64,000 nt of DNA from Ramlibacter tataouinensis (GCF_001580455.1 NZ_CP010951.1:372001-436000), one strand, 5' to 3'; shown: positions 27,016-35,908, counted from the first letter of the stretch. The notes: generated from the letters alone by a model not told the origin. Program-made: numbers and translations.

Positions 27016-28806
27016 TCAGAACGCCTCCAGCGCCAGCGCCGTGACGCTGTCCGCGCCGTCGACGACCGAATCGCGCAGGGCCGGCACCTTCGACAGGATA
27101 TGGTCGGCGTAGAAACGCGCGGTGGCGATCTTGGCCTCCATGAAAGCCTTGTCTTCCCCCTTGGCCAGCAGGTCCTCGGCCACCAGCAGCGAGCGCGCCA
27201 TCTGCCAGCCGGCGACGTACATGCCCGCCAGCAACAGGTAGGGCACCGAACCGGCGAAGGCCGCGTTGGGCGATACCTTGGTCTTCCCGGCGATGAAGTC
27301 GACCGTCTCGAGGAAGGCCTTTCGCGCGGGCGCCAGGCGCTTGAGCATGGCACGTGCCGCAACGCTGTCGCGCTTGGCGAGTTCGCCCTCGGTCTTCTCG
27401 GCCTGGGCGGCGATCGCCTTGGCGACCTGTCCGCCGTCGCGTGCCGTCTTGCGGCCCACCAGGTCGTTCGCCTGGATGGCCGTCGTGCCTTCGTAAATCG
27501 TGAGGATCTTGGCGTCGCGCATGTGCTGCGCCGCGCCGGTTTCCTCGATGAAGCCCATGCCGCCGTGCACCTGCACGCCCAGCGAGGCGACGTCCAGGCT
27601 CATCTCGGTGCTGAAGCCCTTGACCAGCGGCACCAGGAACTCATAGAAGGCCTGGTTCTGCTGGCGCACCTGCGCATCGGGATGGTTGTGCGCCGCGTCG
27701 TAGGCTGCGGCGGCCACGCTGGCCATGGCGCGGCAGCCCTCGATGTGCGCGCGCATGGTCATCAGCATGCGCTTGACGTCCGGGTGATGAATGATGGGCG
27801 CGCTGGCATTGATCGAGCCGTCGACAGGGCGCGACTGCACACGCTCGCGCGCATAGGCCACCGCCTGCTGGTAGGCGCGCTCGGCGATCGCGATGCCCTG
27901 CATGCCCACGGCGTAGCGGGCCGCGTTCATCATGATGAACATGTACTCCAAGCCGCGGTTTTCCTGGCCCACGAGATAGCCCACCGCGCCGCCATGGTCG
28001 CCGTACTGCAGCACCGCGGTCGGCGAGGCCTTGATGCCCAGCTTGTGCTCGATGCTCACGCAATGCACGTCGTTGCGCGCGCCCAGCGAGCCATCCTTGT
28101 TGACCATGAACTTGGGCACGACGAACAGGCTGATCCCCTTCACCCCTTCAGGGGCGCCGGCCACGCGGGCCAGCACCAGGTGCACGATGTTCTCCGCCAT
28201 GTCGTGCTCGCCGTAGGTGATGAAGATCTTGGTGCCGAAGACCTTGTACGAGCCGTCGGGCTGCGGGTCGGCGCGGCTGCGCACCAGCGCCAGGTCGGAG
28301 CCGGCCTGGGGCTCGGTGAGGTTCATGGTGCCGGTCCACTGGCCCGACACGAGCTTCTCGAGGTAGGTCGCCTTCAGTTCGTCCGATGCCGCGGTCAGCA
28401 GCGCCTCGATCGCGCCGTCGGTGAGCAGCGGGCACAGCGAGAAGCTCAGGTTCGCGGAATTGATCATCTCGATGCACGCCGCACCGATCGTCTTGGGCAA
28501 GCCCTGGCCGCCGAAGTCGGCCGGATGCTGCACGCCCTGCCAGCCACCCTCTGCGAACTGGCGATAGGCTTCCTTGAAGCCGGGCGTCGTGGTCACGACG
28601 CCGTCCTTCCAAGACGAGGGATTGCGGTCACCCGTGACATTCAGCGGCGCGACCACGCCCTCGTTGAACTTGGCGCATTCCTCGAGCACTGCCTGCGCCG
28701 TGTCGAAGCCGGCATCCTCGAAACCCGGGATCTTCGCGATCTCGTCGATTTGCGCCAGATGGCGGATATCGAACAGCATGTCTTTGACGGGGGCTTTGTA
28801 GGTCAT
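27016..28806 (-). CDS. Acyl-CoA dehydrogenase with C-terminal extension (DmdC-like)
   Basis: 596 residues from the ATG at 28806, nine bases after GGAG. Core FAD-binding motifs: LTEPQAGSDLALVRSRA and KIFITYGEHD; the catalytic-loop region is TIYEGTTAIQANDLVGRK. The N-terminal YKAPVKDMLFDIRHL and the extra C-terminal helical domain (about 490-596) place it in the long acyl-CoA dehydrogenase group that includes 3-methylmercaptopropionyl-CoA dehydrogenase DmdC, although most members are of unknown substrate. Electrons would go to the ETF encoded immediately upstream on the same strand, separated by 120 bp holding a hairpin. Confidence 0.9.
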   Translation of the reverse strand: MTYKAPVKDMLFDIRHLAQIDEIAKIPGFEDAGFDTAQAVLEECAKFNEGVVAPLNVTGDRNPSSWKDGVVTTTPGFKEAYRQFAEGGWQGVQHPADFGGQGLPKTIGAACIEMINSANLSFSLCPLLTDGAIEALLTAASDELKATYLEKLVSGQWTGTMNLTEPQAGSDLALVRSRADPQPDGSYKVFGTKIFITYGEHDMAENIVHLVLARVAGAPEGVKGISLFVVPKFMVNKDGSLGARNDVHCVSIEHKLGIKASPTAVLQYGDHGGAVGYLVGQENRGLEYMFIMMNAARYAVGMQGIAIAERAYQQAVAYARERVQSRPVDGSINASAPIIHHPDVKRMLMTMRAHIEGCRAMASVAAAAYDAAHNHPDAQVRQQNQAFYEFLVPLVKGFSTEMSLDVASLGVQVHGGMGFIEETGAAQHMRDAKILTIYEGTTAIQANDLVGRKTARDGGQVAKAIAAQAEKTEGELAKRDSVAARAMLKRLAPARKAFLETVDFIAGKTKVSPNAAFAGSVPYLLLAGMYVAGWQMARSLLVAEDLLAKGEDKAFMEAKIATARFYADHILSKVPALRDSVVDGADSVTALALEAF

Positions 28807-28852
28807 GAGAGAACTCCGAGGGACAGGGGCTTGGGTAGGCTGGGGAAACTGC

Positions 28853-28907
28853 GAGGGCCAGGGCAAGGACATGGAGACTGATTCCCCAGTCCCCGTCCCT
28901 GGCCCTC
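28853..28907 (-). repeat. Hairpin between etfA and the acyl-CoA dehydrogenase gene
   Basis: GAGGGCCAGGG (28853-28863) and CCCTGGCCCTC (28897-28907) are perfect 11-bp inverted arms. The 33-nt interior holds a second stem, GACTG/CAGTC with a 6-nt loop. No T-run follows in either direction, so it may attenuate, process or protect the mRNA between the two transcription units. Confidence 0.65.
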
Positions 28908-28926
28908 TGGCCCGTGACGGGAAGGC

Positions 28927-29859
28927 TTAAAGCGCCTTCACCAGCTCGGGGATCGCGGTGAACAGGTCCGCTTCCAGGCCGTAGTCGGCCACCGAGAAGA
29001 TCGGCGCTTCCGGATCCTTGTTGATCGCCACGATCACCTTGGAGTCCTTCATGCCGGCCAGGTGCTGGATCGCGCCGGAGATGCCGCAGGCCACGTACAG
29101 CTGCGGCGCCACGATCTTGCCGGTCTGCCCGACCTGCAGGTCGTTCGGGGCGTAGCCCGCGTCCACCGCCGCGCGGCTGGCGCCAATGGCGGCGCCCAGC
29201 TTGTCGGCCAGCGGCGTGATCACTTCCTTGAACTTCTCGGCCGAGCCCAGCGCGCGCCCGCCCGAGACGATGATCTTGGCGGCCGTCAGTTCGGGGCGGT
29301 CGTTCTTGGCGATCTCGTTGCCCACGAAGGCGCTCTTGCCGCTGTCGGGGGTGGCGCCCACGGTCTCGACCGCGGCCGAGCCGCCCTCGGCGGCAGCGGC
29401 GTCGAAGCCGGTGGTGCGCACGGTGATCACTTTCTTCTCGTCCAGGCTCTGCACCACGGCGATGGCGTTGCCGGCGTAGATCGGGCGCTCGAAGGTGTCG
29501 GCGGCGTCGACGCGGGTGATGTCGGAGATCTGGCCGACATCGAGCTTGGCGGCCACGCGCGGGGCGACGTTCTTGCCGGCGGCGGTGGCCGGGAACAGGA
29601 TGTGGCTGTAGGCGCTGGCCAGCGCCAGCACCTGCGCCGCGACGTTCTCGGCCAGGCCGTGCGCCAGGTGCTCGCCGTCGGCGTGGATCACCTTGGCCAC
29701 GCCGGCGATCTTGGCGGCAGCGGCCGCGGCAGCGCCGGCGTTGTGGCCGGCCACCAGCACATGCACCTCACCGCCGCACTTGGCGGCCGCCGTGACGGTG
29801 TTGAGCGTGGCGCCCTTGATGGAGGCGTTGTCGTGTTCGGCAATAACAAGTGCAGTCAT
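28927..29859 (-). CDS. etfA: Electron transfer flavoprotein subunit alpha
   Basis: 310 residues. The N-terminal domain begins MTALVIAEHDNASIKGATLNTVTAA; the C-terminal FAD domain carries the signature region VSGGRALGSAEKF, VGQTGKIVAPQLYVACGISGAIQHLAGMKDSK and INKDPEAPIFSVADYGL. With EtfB it forms the FAD/AMP heterodimer that takes electrons from acyl-CoA dehydrogenases and passes them to ETF-ubiquinone oxidoreductase. Only 1 bp separates it from the etfB stop, so the subunits are translationally coupled. Confidence 0.97.
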   Translation of the reverse strand: MTALVIAEHDNASIKGATLNTVTAAAKCGGEVHVLVAGHNAGAAAAAAAKIAGVAKVIHADGEHLAHGLAENVAAQVLALASAYSHILFPATAAGKNVAPRVAAKLDVGQISDITRVDAADTFERPIYAGNAIAVVQSLDEKKVITVRTTGFDAAAAEGGSAAVETVGATPDSGKSAFVGNEIAKNDRPELTAAKIIVSGGRALGSAEKFKEVITPLADKLGAAIGASRAAVDAGYAPNDLQVGQTGKIVAPQLYVACGISGAIQHLAGMKDSKVIVAINKDPEAPIFSVADYGLEADLFTAIPELVKAL

Positions 29860-29860
29860 C

Positions 29861-30610
29861 TCAGATCACCTTCGCTTCGTTCTTCAACTTGGCCACCAGC
29901 GTCGCCACGTCCGGCACCTTGATGCCGGCCGAGCGCTTGGGCGGCTCCGTGACCTTCACGATCTTCAGGTGCGGCTTGATGTCCACGCCCAGGTCGGCCG
30001 GCTTGAGGGTGTCCAGCTGCTTCTTCTTGGCCTTCATGATGTTGGGCAGCGTCACGTAGCGCGGCTCGTTCAGGCGCAGGTCGGTGGTGACCACCGCCGG
30101 CAGCGTGACCGACACGGTCTCCAGGCCGCCGTCGACTTCGCGCGTAACCTTGGCCTTGCCGTCGGCCACTTCGACCTTGGAGGCGAAGGTGGCCTGCGGC
30201 GCATCGAGGAGGGCCGCCAGCATCTGGCCGGTCTGGTTGCAGTCGTCGTCGATCGCCTGTTTGCCCAGGATCACCAGCCCGGGCTGCTCCTTGTCGACCA
30301 CCGCCTTGAGCAGCTTGGCCACCGACAGCGGCTGCAGCTCGTCGGCCGTTTCCACCAGGATGGCGCGGTCGGCGCCGATGGCCATGGCCGTGCGCAGGGT
30401 CTCCTGGCACTGCGCCACCCCGCAGGAGACGGCGATCACCTCGGTGGCCACGCCCTTCTCCTTCAGCCGCACGGCCTCCTCGACGGCGATTTCGTCGAAC
30501 GGGTTCATGCTCATTTTGACGTTGGCGATGTCGACGCCCGTGTTGTCCGACTTGACGCGGACCTTCACGTTGAAGTCGACCACCCGCTTCACGGGTACCA
30601 GGACCTTCAT
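29861..30610 (-). CDS. etfB: Electron transfer flavoprotein subunit beta
   Basis: 249 residues. Starts MKVLVPVKRVVDFNVKVRV and includes MSMNPFDEIAVEEAVRLKEKG and the subunit signature VEVADGKAKVTREVDGGLE with LPAVVTTDLRLNEPRYVTLPNIMKAKKK, where AMP and the docking loop for dehydrogenases are found. First gene of the etfBA unit. Its upstream region holds two perfect palindromes (30643-30656 and 30736-30749), suggesting control by fatty-acid or branched-chain regulators. Confidence 0.97.
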   Translation of the reverse strand: MKVLVPVKRVVDFNVKVRVKSDNTGVDIANVKMSMNPFDEIAVEEAVRLKEKGVATEVIAVSCGVAQCQETLRTAMAIGADRAILVETADELQPLSVAKLLKAVVDKEQPGLVILGKQAIDDDCNQTGQMLAALLDAPQATFASKVEVADGKAKVTREVDGGLETVSVTLPAVVTTDLRLNEPRYVTLPNIMKAKKKQLDTLKPADLGVDIKPHLKIVKVTEPPKRSAGIKVPDVATLVAKLKNEAKVI

Positions 30611-30642
30611 GCTGTGGGGCTCCTTGAGGGTAGGGAAATTGA

Positions 30643-30656
30643 CGTTTACGTAAACG
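30643..30656. promoter_or_regulatory. Palindromic operator candidate upstream of etfB
   Basis: CGTTTACGTAAACG is a perfect 14-bp palindrome, 33 bp upstream of the etfB start, in the 5' untranslated or promoter-proximal zone. Sites of the TTTACGTAAA type are known for acyl-CoA/branched-chain catabolism repressors (LiuR-like MerR or TetR proteins); which regulator applies here is unknown. Confidence 0.55.
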
Positions 30657-30735
30657 GAATCCGGGATTCTATGGGGCGCGGCACCAAGCGAATCTCATCC
30701 GCCCGCGCCCCCGGTCAGGGCAGGGCAGCAAAAAG

Positions 30736-30749
30736 CGAACGGTCGTTCG
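30736..30749. promoter_or_regulatory. Second palindromic operator candidate between etfB and mscS-like gene
   Basis: CGAACGGTCGTTCG consists of CGAACG and CGTTCG around a GT centre, flanked by A/T runs (AAAAG on one side, ATTTTT on the other). This form resembles TetR-family operators of fatty-acid degradation genes. It is 126 bp from etfB and 56 bp from the end of the MscS-family gene, so it most likely serves etfB. Confidence 0.5.
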
Positions 30750-30804
30750 ATTTTTCGAGATTATAGGCGGCGCGCGGCGCGACCCGAAGTCACGCGCGTA
30801 ACGG

Positions 30805-32082
30805 TTAGCTTGCCGTGCCGGCCGGATTCGCTGGGTCAGTGTCGCTGCGGTCGCTGCGAACGTGCACCACCCGCTGCGGGTAGGAAATGTTGATTCCGGC
30901 GGCCCGCAGGCCGCGAAGCACACCCAGGTGCACTTCCGATTTCATGGGACCCTGGGCGCCGGGATCGATGACCCAGAAGTACAGTGTGAAGTCGAGGCCA
31001 TCCGGGCCCAGGCGAGTCAGGTGCACGACCGGGCCCGGGTCCTTGAGCACCCGGTCCGGGACCAGGGCGGCGTCGCACAGGATGCGCTGGACTTGGTCCG
31101 GGTCACTGTCGTAACCGACGGTGATGTCGGTGCTGATCAATATGCGCGTGTCCGCGAGCGACAGGTTTTCCACGCGCTCGGTGATCAGCTTTTCATTCGG
31201 CACGATGGCCTCGCGTCCGTTGCCGGCGCGAATCAGCGTGTAACGGGTTTTGATGTCGGTGACGACACCCTCGAAGTTGTCCACCTTCACCGTGTCGCCG
31301 ATGCGCAGGCTGCGCTCGAACAGGATCACGAAGCCGCTGACGTAGTTGGACGCGAGTTTCTGCAGGCCGAAGCCCAGCCCCACCCCCAGCGCGCCCCCCA
31401 GCACCGACAGCGCCGTGAGATCCACGCCCACCGCCGACAGCGCCAGCAGCAAGCCGATCAGCAGCAGCGTCGCGCGGATTGCGTTGGAAGCGACCTTGCG
31501 CAGGGACAGGTCGTGCACCGTCTGCCTCAGCACACGTTTTTCGAGCACCGCCGAAACCCACAGCGCCACCACCATCACAGCGCCGGAAGACAGCACCGCC
31601 TGAACGAAGGACAGCAGGCTGATCTTCGTCTTGCCGAAGACAACGTTGATGGCGTCCATCTCCTCCATGACCGCGGGCAGCAGGCCCACGATCCAGAGCA
31701 CCGCCGCGATCCACGCCAGCCAGGAGAACACGCGCTCCATCAACCGGGCCAGCCCCGAGTTCGGGAACACCACCGTCAGCACCCGGGCCAGGAAGCGTAT
31801 GCCCGCCAGCGAGATCAACACCGGAATGGCGATGCGCAGCACCGGGGCCGGCTGGTGCTTGGAGAAGTACGCCAGGGCCGCATAGGTCAGGCCCAGCGCC
31901 AGCAGCGGAAAGAGCAGCCCATCGATCGTGGCGCGCCCGAACCAGACCGAGTCCGGTCCTTTCTTGCGGCCGATCAGCCAGGTGACGGCGAAGGCCAGGA
32001 CCAGGCAGCCCAGCAGTACAGCGAATTCCAGCGGCACGCCCGGATGGCCCAGGTCACGGACCAGCTTGTCTATATCGATCAT
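30805..32082 (-). CDS. MscS-family mechanosensitive ion channel
   Basis: 425 residues. Hydrophobic segments at about 18-38, 50-72, 80-105, 115-140 and 160-180 precede the pore helix region ATLLLIGLLLALSAVGVDLTALSVLGGALGVGLGFGLQKLASNYVSGFVILFERSLRIGD, the MscS TM3/beta-domain signature with its Gly/Ala packing pattern. The cytosolic vestibule follows (VTDIKTRYTLIRAGNGREAIVPNEKL). With extra N-terminal membrane segments it is longer than E. coli MscS (286) and resembles YbdG/YnaI-type channels. It releases solutes on hypo-osmotic shock. It is 38 bp after the enoyl-CoA hydratase stop on its upstream side and may be co-transcribed. Confidence 0.92.
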   Translation of the reverse strand: MIDIDKLVRDLGHPGVPLEFAVLLGCLVLAFAVTWLIGRKKGPDSVWFGRATIDGLLFPLLALGLTYAALAYFSKHQPAPVLRIAIPVLISLAGIRFLARVLTVVFPNSGLARLMERVFSWLAWIAAVLWIVGLLPAVMEEMDAINVVFGKTKISLLSFVQAVLSSGAVMVVALWVSAVLEKRVLRQTVHDLSLRKVASNAIRATLLLIGLLLALSAVGVDLTALSVLGGALGVGLGFGLQKLASNYVSGFVILFERSLRIGDTVKVDNFEGVVTDIKTRYTLIRAGNGREAIVPNEKLITERVENLSLADTRILISTDITVGYDSDPDQVQRILCDAALVPDRVLKDPGPVVHLTRLGPDGLDFTLYFWVIDPGAQGPMKSEVHLGVLRGLRAAGINISYPQRVVHVRSDRSDTDPANPAGTAS

Positions 32083-32120
32083 GGGGGCCGATTATTGTTC
32101 TTGTTCTTGAGCCAGCCGAA

Positions 32121-32912
32121 TCAGGTCTTCCAGGCGGGCTTGCGCTTTTCGGTGAACGCCTTGAAGCCTTCCTGCGCGCAGGTGTCGATCATGTTCAGCG
32201 CCATTGTGTGGCCGGCGAGCTGGTAGGCCGCTTCGATGCCCATTTCGCGCTGGCGGTAGAACAGATCCTTGCCCAGGGCGACCGCCTCGCGCGGCTTGTC
32301 CAGGATGCTGGCCACCAGCCTGGCGACTTCCGCGTCCAGCTGCTCGGGCTCCACCGCGCGGTTGATGAGGCCGCGCTCCGCCGCCTGCTGCGCCGTGATG
32401 AAGTCGCCGGTCAGCAGCATTTCCATCGCGTGCTTGGGCGAGACGTTGCGCAGCAGCGGGACGCTGGGCGTGGAGCAGAACAGCCCGTAGTTGACGCCGC
32501 TGACCGCGAAACTCGCGTTGCCGGAGGCCACCGCCAGGTCGCACTGCGCCACCAGCTGGCACCCCGCCGCCGTGGCAATGCCATGCACGCGCGCGATCAC
32601 CGGCACCGGCAGCTTCAGGATGGACAGCATCATGCGGCTGCACTGGTCGAACAGCTTCCGGTAGTAGTCCAGCGAGGGCCGCTCCACCATCTCCTTGAGG
32701 TTGTGTCCGGGGCAGAAGGCCTTGCCGTTGGCGGCCAGGACGACCACGCGGGCGCCTTCATCGGCGGCGACGCGGTCCAGCGCGGCCTGCAGCGCGCCGA
32801 GCATCTCTTCGCTCAGCGAGTTGAAGCTCGCCGGGCGGTTCATGGTGAGCGTGATGACGCCGCGGCTGTCCCGCTCGTACTGGACGGCGTCGGAAGTGGG
32901 CGTGTCGTTCAT
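32121..32912 (-). CDS. Enoyl-CoA hydratase family protein (ECHDC3-like)
   Basis: 263 residues from the ATG at 32912. Oxyanion-hole motifs are AFCPGHNLKEM and HGIATAAGCQLVAQCDLAVASG. The position usually holding the first catalytic Glu (GGGCELA) is Gln here (AAGCQLV), and FCSTPSVPLLRNV replaces the second, so ordinary hydratase activity is doubtful; this pattern is that of the ECHDC3-like branch with no defined reaction. The gene is 13 bp downstream of the HDAC-family deacetylase gene on the same strand, making an acyl-group-related pair. Confidence 0.85.
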   Translation of the reverse strand: MNDTPTSDAVQYERDSRGVITLTMNRPASFNSLSEEMLGALQAALDRVAADEGARVVVLAANGKAFCPGHNLKEMVERPSLDYYRKLFDQCSRMMLSILKLPVPVIARVHGIATAAGCQLVAQCDLAVASGNASFAVSGVNYGLFCSTPSVPLLRNVSPKHAMEMLLTGDFITAQQAAERGLINRAVEPEQLDAEVARLVASILDKPREAVALGKDLFYRQREMGIEAAYQLAGHTMALNMIDTCAQEGFKAFTEKRKPAWKT

Positions 32913-32925
32913 CGTGAAGTCCCGG

Positions 32926-33879
32926 TCAAACACCCGCCAGCACGCGAACATGGGTTTCGACGCTGCGTCCCAGGGCGCTGAGGTTGTAGCCGCCTTCCAG
33001 CGACGAGATGATGCGGCCCTTCGCATGCCGGGCCGCGATGTCCTTGATCCGCATCGTGATCCAGGCGTAGTCCTGCTCGACCAGGCCCAGCTGGCCCAGG
33101 TCGTCTTCGCGATGGGCGTCGAAGCCGGCGCTGATGAAGATCATCTCGGGCTTGAACGCTTCCAGCCGGGGCATCCAGGCGTCGTCGATCAGCTCGCGGA
33201 TGGCCATGCCGCGCGTGTAAGCCGGCACCGGCAGGTTCACCATGTTGGTCGCCGTCGGATGGGTGCCGGAGTACGGATAGAAGGGATGCTGGAAAAAGCT
33301 CACCATCAGGATGCGCTCGTCCCCGGACGCGATGTCTTCGGTGCCGTTGCCGTGGTGCACGTCGAAGTCGACGATCGCCACCCGCTGCAGGCCGTGCCGG
33401 GCCAGCGCGTACTTGGCGCCGATGGCGATGTTGTTGAAGATGCAAAACCCCATGGCGCGGTCGTGGCAGGCATGGTGCCCGGGCGGGCGCACGGCGCAGA
33501 AGGCGTTTTCCAGTTCGCCCGCCATCACCGCGTCCACCGCCCCCAGCACCGCGCCGGAGGCCCGCAGCACCGCGTTCCAGCTGTGGACGTTCATCGCGGT
33601 ATCGGGATCGATCCGGGCATACGACTGGCCCCCGGCCGAGATCTCCTCCGCCAGTTCCTCGCCCAGCCCGCGCATGGCGGCGACATGCAGCTTGTCGTGC
33701 GCCAGTTCGATGTCGCCGGTCGAGGCCAGGGGCGCCTCGCGCCGGTCCAGCGCATCCATCAGTCCGCTGGCCAGCAACCGGTCATCGATCGCGTCCAGCC
33801 GCTCGGGACATTCGGGGTGGCCGGCGCCCATTTCATGGCGCCGGCAGTCGGGATGTGTGAAATACCCGGTTTTATTCAT
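32926..33879 (-). CDS. Histone deacetylase family protein (AcuC/APAH-like)
   Basis: 317 residues. Arginase-like deacetylase fold: HPECPERL (21-28) near the N-terminus, the active-site pair His135-His136 in RPPGHHA, zinc ligands Asp173 and His175 in DFDVHHGNGT and Asp254 in SAGFDAHRED, and the C-terminal LEGGYNLSALG. Bacterial members deacetylate lysines (AcuC acts on acetyl-CoA synthetase) or acetylpolyamines. No acetyl-CoA synthetase is adjacent, so the substrate is open. Only 42 bp separate it from the divergent MoxR gene. Confidence 0.93.
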   Translation of the reverse strand: MNKTGYFTHPDCRRHEMGAGHPECPERLDAIDDRLLASGLMDALDRREAPLASTGDIELAHDKLHVAAMRGLGEELAEEISAGGQSYARIDPDTAMNVHSWNAVLRASGAVLGAVDAVMAGELENAFCAVRPPGHHACHDRAMGFCIFNNIAIGAKYALARHGLQRVAIVDFDVHHGNGTEDIASGDERILMVSFFQHPFYPYSGTHPTATNMVNLPVPAYTRGMAIRELIDDAWMPRLEAFKPEMIFISAGFDAHREDDLGQLGLVEQDYAWITMRIKDIAARHAKGRIISSLEGGYNLSALGRSVETHVRVLAGV

Positions 33880-33921
33880 TGCGTCCCTGTCTCCTCGGAA
33901 AATTCGGATAAGGTTTCACGA

Positions 33922-34842
33922 ATGGAAGCACAACAAAAACTGAAGGCACTGCTGGACCAGCTTAACACGGTGGTTGTCGGAAAGCCGTCCCAGGTGCGCG
34001 ACTGCGTGGCATGCCTGCTGGCGGGCGGGCACCTGCTGATCGAAGACGTGCCGGGGGTGGGCAAGACGACGCTGGCGCATGCGCTCGCGCGCTCCTTCGG
34101 CCTGCACTTCTCGCGCGTCCAGTTCACCGCCGACCTCATGCCCAGCGACCTGTCGGGCGTGTCGGTGTACGAGCGCGGCAAGGAGGCCTTCGTCTTCCAT
34201 CCCGGCCCGGTGTTTGCGCAGGTGCTGCTGGCCGACGAGATCAACCGGGCCAGCCCCAAGACGCAGAGCGCGTTGCTGGAGGCCATGGAAGAGAAGCAGG
34301 TGACGGTCGAAGGCGCAACCCGGGTGCTGCCCTCGCCGTTCTTCGTGATCGCCACGCAGAACCCACACGACCAGCTGGGCACCTTCGCCCTGCCCGAGTC
34401 CCAGCTCGATCGCTTCCTGATGCGCATCTCGCTGGGCTACCCCGACCGCGCGGCCGAGCGCGAGCTGCTGGCCGGCGACGACCGCCGCGGCATGGTGGAG
34501 GCCATGCGCGGCACGCTCACCCCCCAGGACCTGCAGGCGCTGCAGCAGCAGGTGCTGCAGGTGCATGCCGCCGGTGCGCTGCTGAATTACCTGCAGGACC
34601 TGATCGCCGCCACGCGCTCGGGCCGCTGGTTCCTGCAGGGCCTGTCGCCGCGCGCCGGCATCGCGGTGATCCGCGCCGCCAAGGCGCAGGCCATGATCAG
34701 CGGCCGCGACTACGTGGCGCCCGACGATGTGCAGGCCATCCTGCCGCAGACCATTGCCCACCGCCTGATCCCGGTCGGCGACGCCGGCCGTGGGCCGACC
34801 GAGCAGGTGCGCGCCATGATGGAAGCAGTGCCGCTGCCCTGA
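33922..34842 (+). CDS. MoxR-family AAA+ ATPase
   Basis: 306 residues from the ATG at 33922. Walker A GVGKTT (45-50), Walker B VLLADEINRA, sensor 1 FFVIATQNP and the PESQLDRFLMRISLGYP segment define MoxR ATPases. They act as chaperone-like remodelers for a neighbouring VWA or DUF58 protein. It leads a compact plus-strand operon MoxR / DUF58 / TgpA-type transglutaminase, a conserved triad in betaproteobacteria. Its promoter must lie within the short gap or inside the divergent deacetylase gene. Confidence 0.95.
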   Translation: MEAQQKLKALLDQLNTVVVGKPSQVRDCVACLLAGGHLLIEDVPGVGKTTLAHALARSFGLHFSRVQFTADLMPSDLSGVSVYERGKEAFVFHPGPVFAQVLLADEINRASPKTQSALLEAMEEKQVTVEGATRVLPSPFFVIATQNPHDQLGTFALPESQLDRFLMRISLGYPDRAAERELLAGDDRRGMVEAMRGTLTPQDLQALQQQVLQVHAAGALLNYLQDLIAATRSGRWFLQGLSPRAGIAVIRAAKAQAMISGRDYVAPDDVQAILPQTIAHRLIPVGDAGRGPTEQVRAMMEAVPLP

Positions 34843-34861
34843 CCCGCCGCCTCGCCCCAGG

Positions 34862-35908
34862 ATGAGTTCACCCGTGGCTTCCGCGACCAACGCCCCCGAC
34901 GCCCCCGCGGCCGTTCCCGCCGCCGGACAGGAGCATTACTTCGTGCTCAACCCGGTCGCACACGCGCGCCGCCAGTTCCGCGCGTGGTGGCAGGCGCGGC
35001 TGCCCTTGTCGGACAGCATCACACTGACGCAGCGCAACGTCTATATCCTGCCCACCCGCCCCGGCTTCATGATGGGCGCGACCCTGCTGGTGCTGGTGAT
35101 CGCATCGATCAACTACCAGCTCAATCTCGGCTACCTGCTCACCTTCCTGCTCGCCGGCTGCTGCGTGGTCGGGATGCATGTCTGCCACGCCACCCTGCGC
35201 GGGCTCACCATGAACCTGATGGCGCCGGACCCGCAGTTCGCCGGCACCAGCGCCTGCCTGCGCATTGCCCTCTCCAACAACCGCAAGTCGGCGCGCTACG
35301 GCATCGGGCTGGCGGTGCTCGACCTCGACCAGGACGACCGCTGGGCCTACACGGACGTCCCCGCGCTGGGCAGCAGTACGGTGCAGGTGGCTTTCAAGCC
35401 GGGGCGGCGCGGCCTGCACCGGGTGCCCATGCTCACGGCCGAGACGCGCTTCCCGCTCGGCATCTTCCGGGTGTGGACGGTGTGGCGGCCGGCTGCGCAG
35501 GTGTTGGTCTATCCGGCGCCCGAAGCCGTCCCGCCGCCCTTGCCGGCCGGTGAGCCGCGCGCCGGTGGCGGCGCCACCGCGCGGGTGCAGGCCACCGGCG
35601 AATTCGAAGGCGTTCGCGCCTACCGGCGCGGTGACCCGCTCAAGCTGGTGGTTTGGAAGAAGGCGGCCAAGAGCGAAGAGCTGGTCAGCCGCGACGCCCA
35701 GCAGGCGCAACGCTACGAGCTGTGGCTGGACTTCGCGCAGGCGGGCCTCCAGGACACGGAGCGGCGCCTGTCGCGCTTGGCCGCCTGGGTGCTGCAGGCC
35801 GACCGGCTGGGCATGGACTACGGGCTGCGCCTGCCCGGCCAGCAGATCGCGCCCGCCAGCGGCGAGGCGCATAAGCGGCGCTGCCTGGAGGCACTCGCCA
35901 CATGCTGA
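34862..35908 (+). CDS. DUF58 domain-containing membrane protein
   Basis: 348 residues. After a polar 50-residue start, two hydrophobic segments at about 70-88 and 92-112 (MMGATLLVLVIASINYQLNL, LTFLLAGCCVVGMHV) anchor it in the inner membrane. The DUF58 signature follows near residues 245-270 (EFEGVRAYRRGDPLKLVVWKKAAK). DUF58 proteins adopt a VWA-like role with MoxR ATPases; biochemical function is not defined. Its end overlaps the start of the transglutaminase gene by 7 bp. Confidence 0.9.
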   Translation: MSSPVASATNAPDAPAAVPAAGQEHYFVLNPVAHARRQFRAWWQARLPLSDSITLTQRNVYILPTRPGFMMGATLLVLVIASINYQLNLGYLLTFLLAGCCVVGMHVCHATLRGLTMNLMAPDPQFAGTSACLRIALSNNRKSARYGIGLAVLDLDQDDRWAYTDVPALGSSTVQVAFKPGRRGLHRVPMLTAETRFPLGIFRVWTVWRPAAQVLVYPAPEAVPPPLPAGEPRAGGGATARVQATGEFEGVRAYRRGDPLKLVVWKKAAKSEELVSRDAQQAQRYELWLDFAQAGLQDTERRLSRLAAWVLQADRLGMDYGLRLPGQQIAPASGEAHKRRCLEALATC

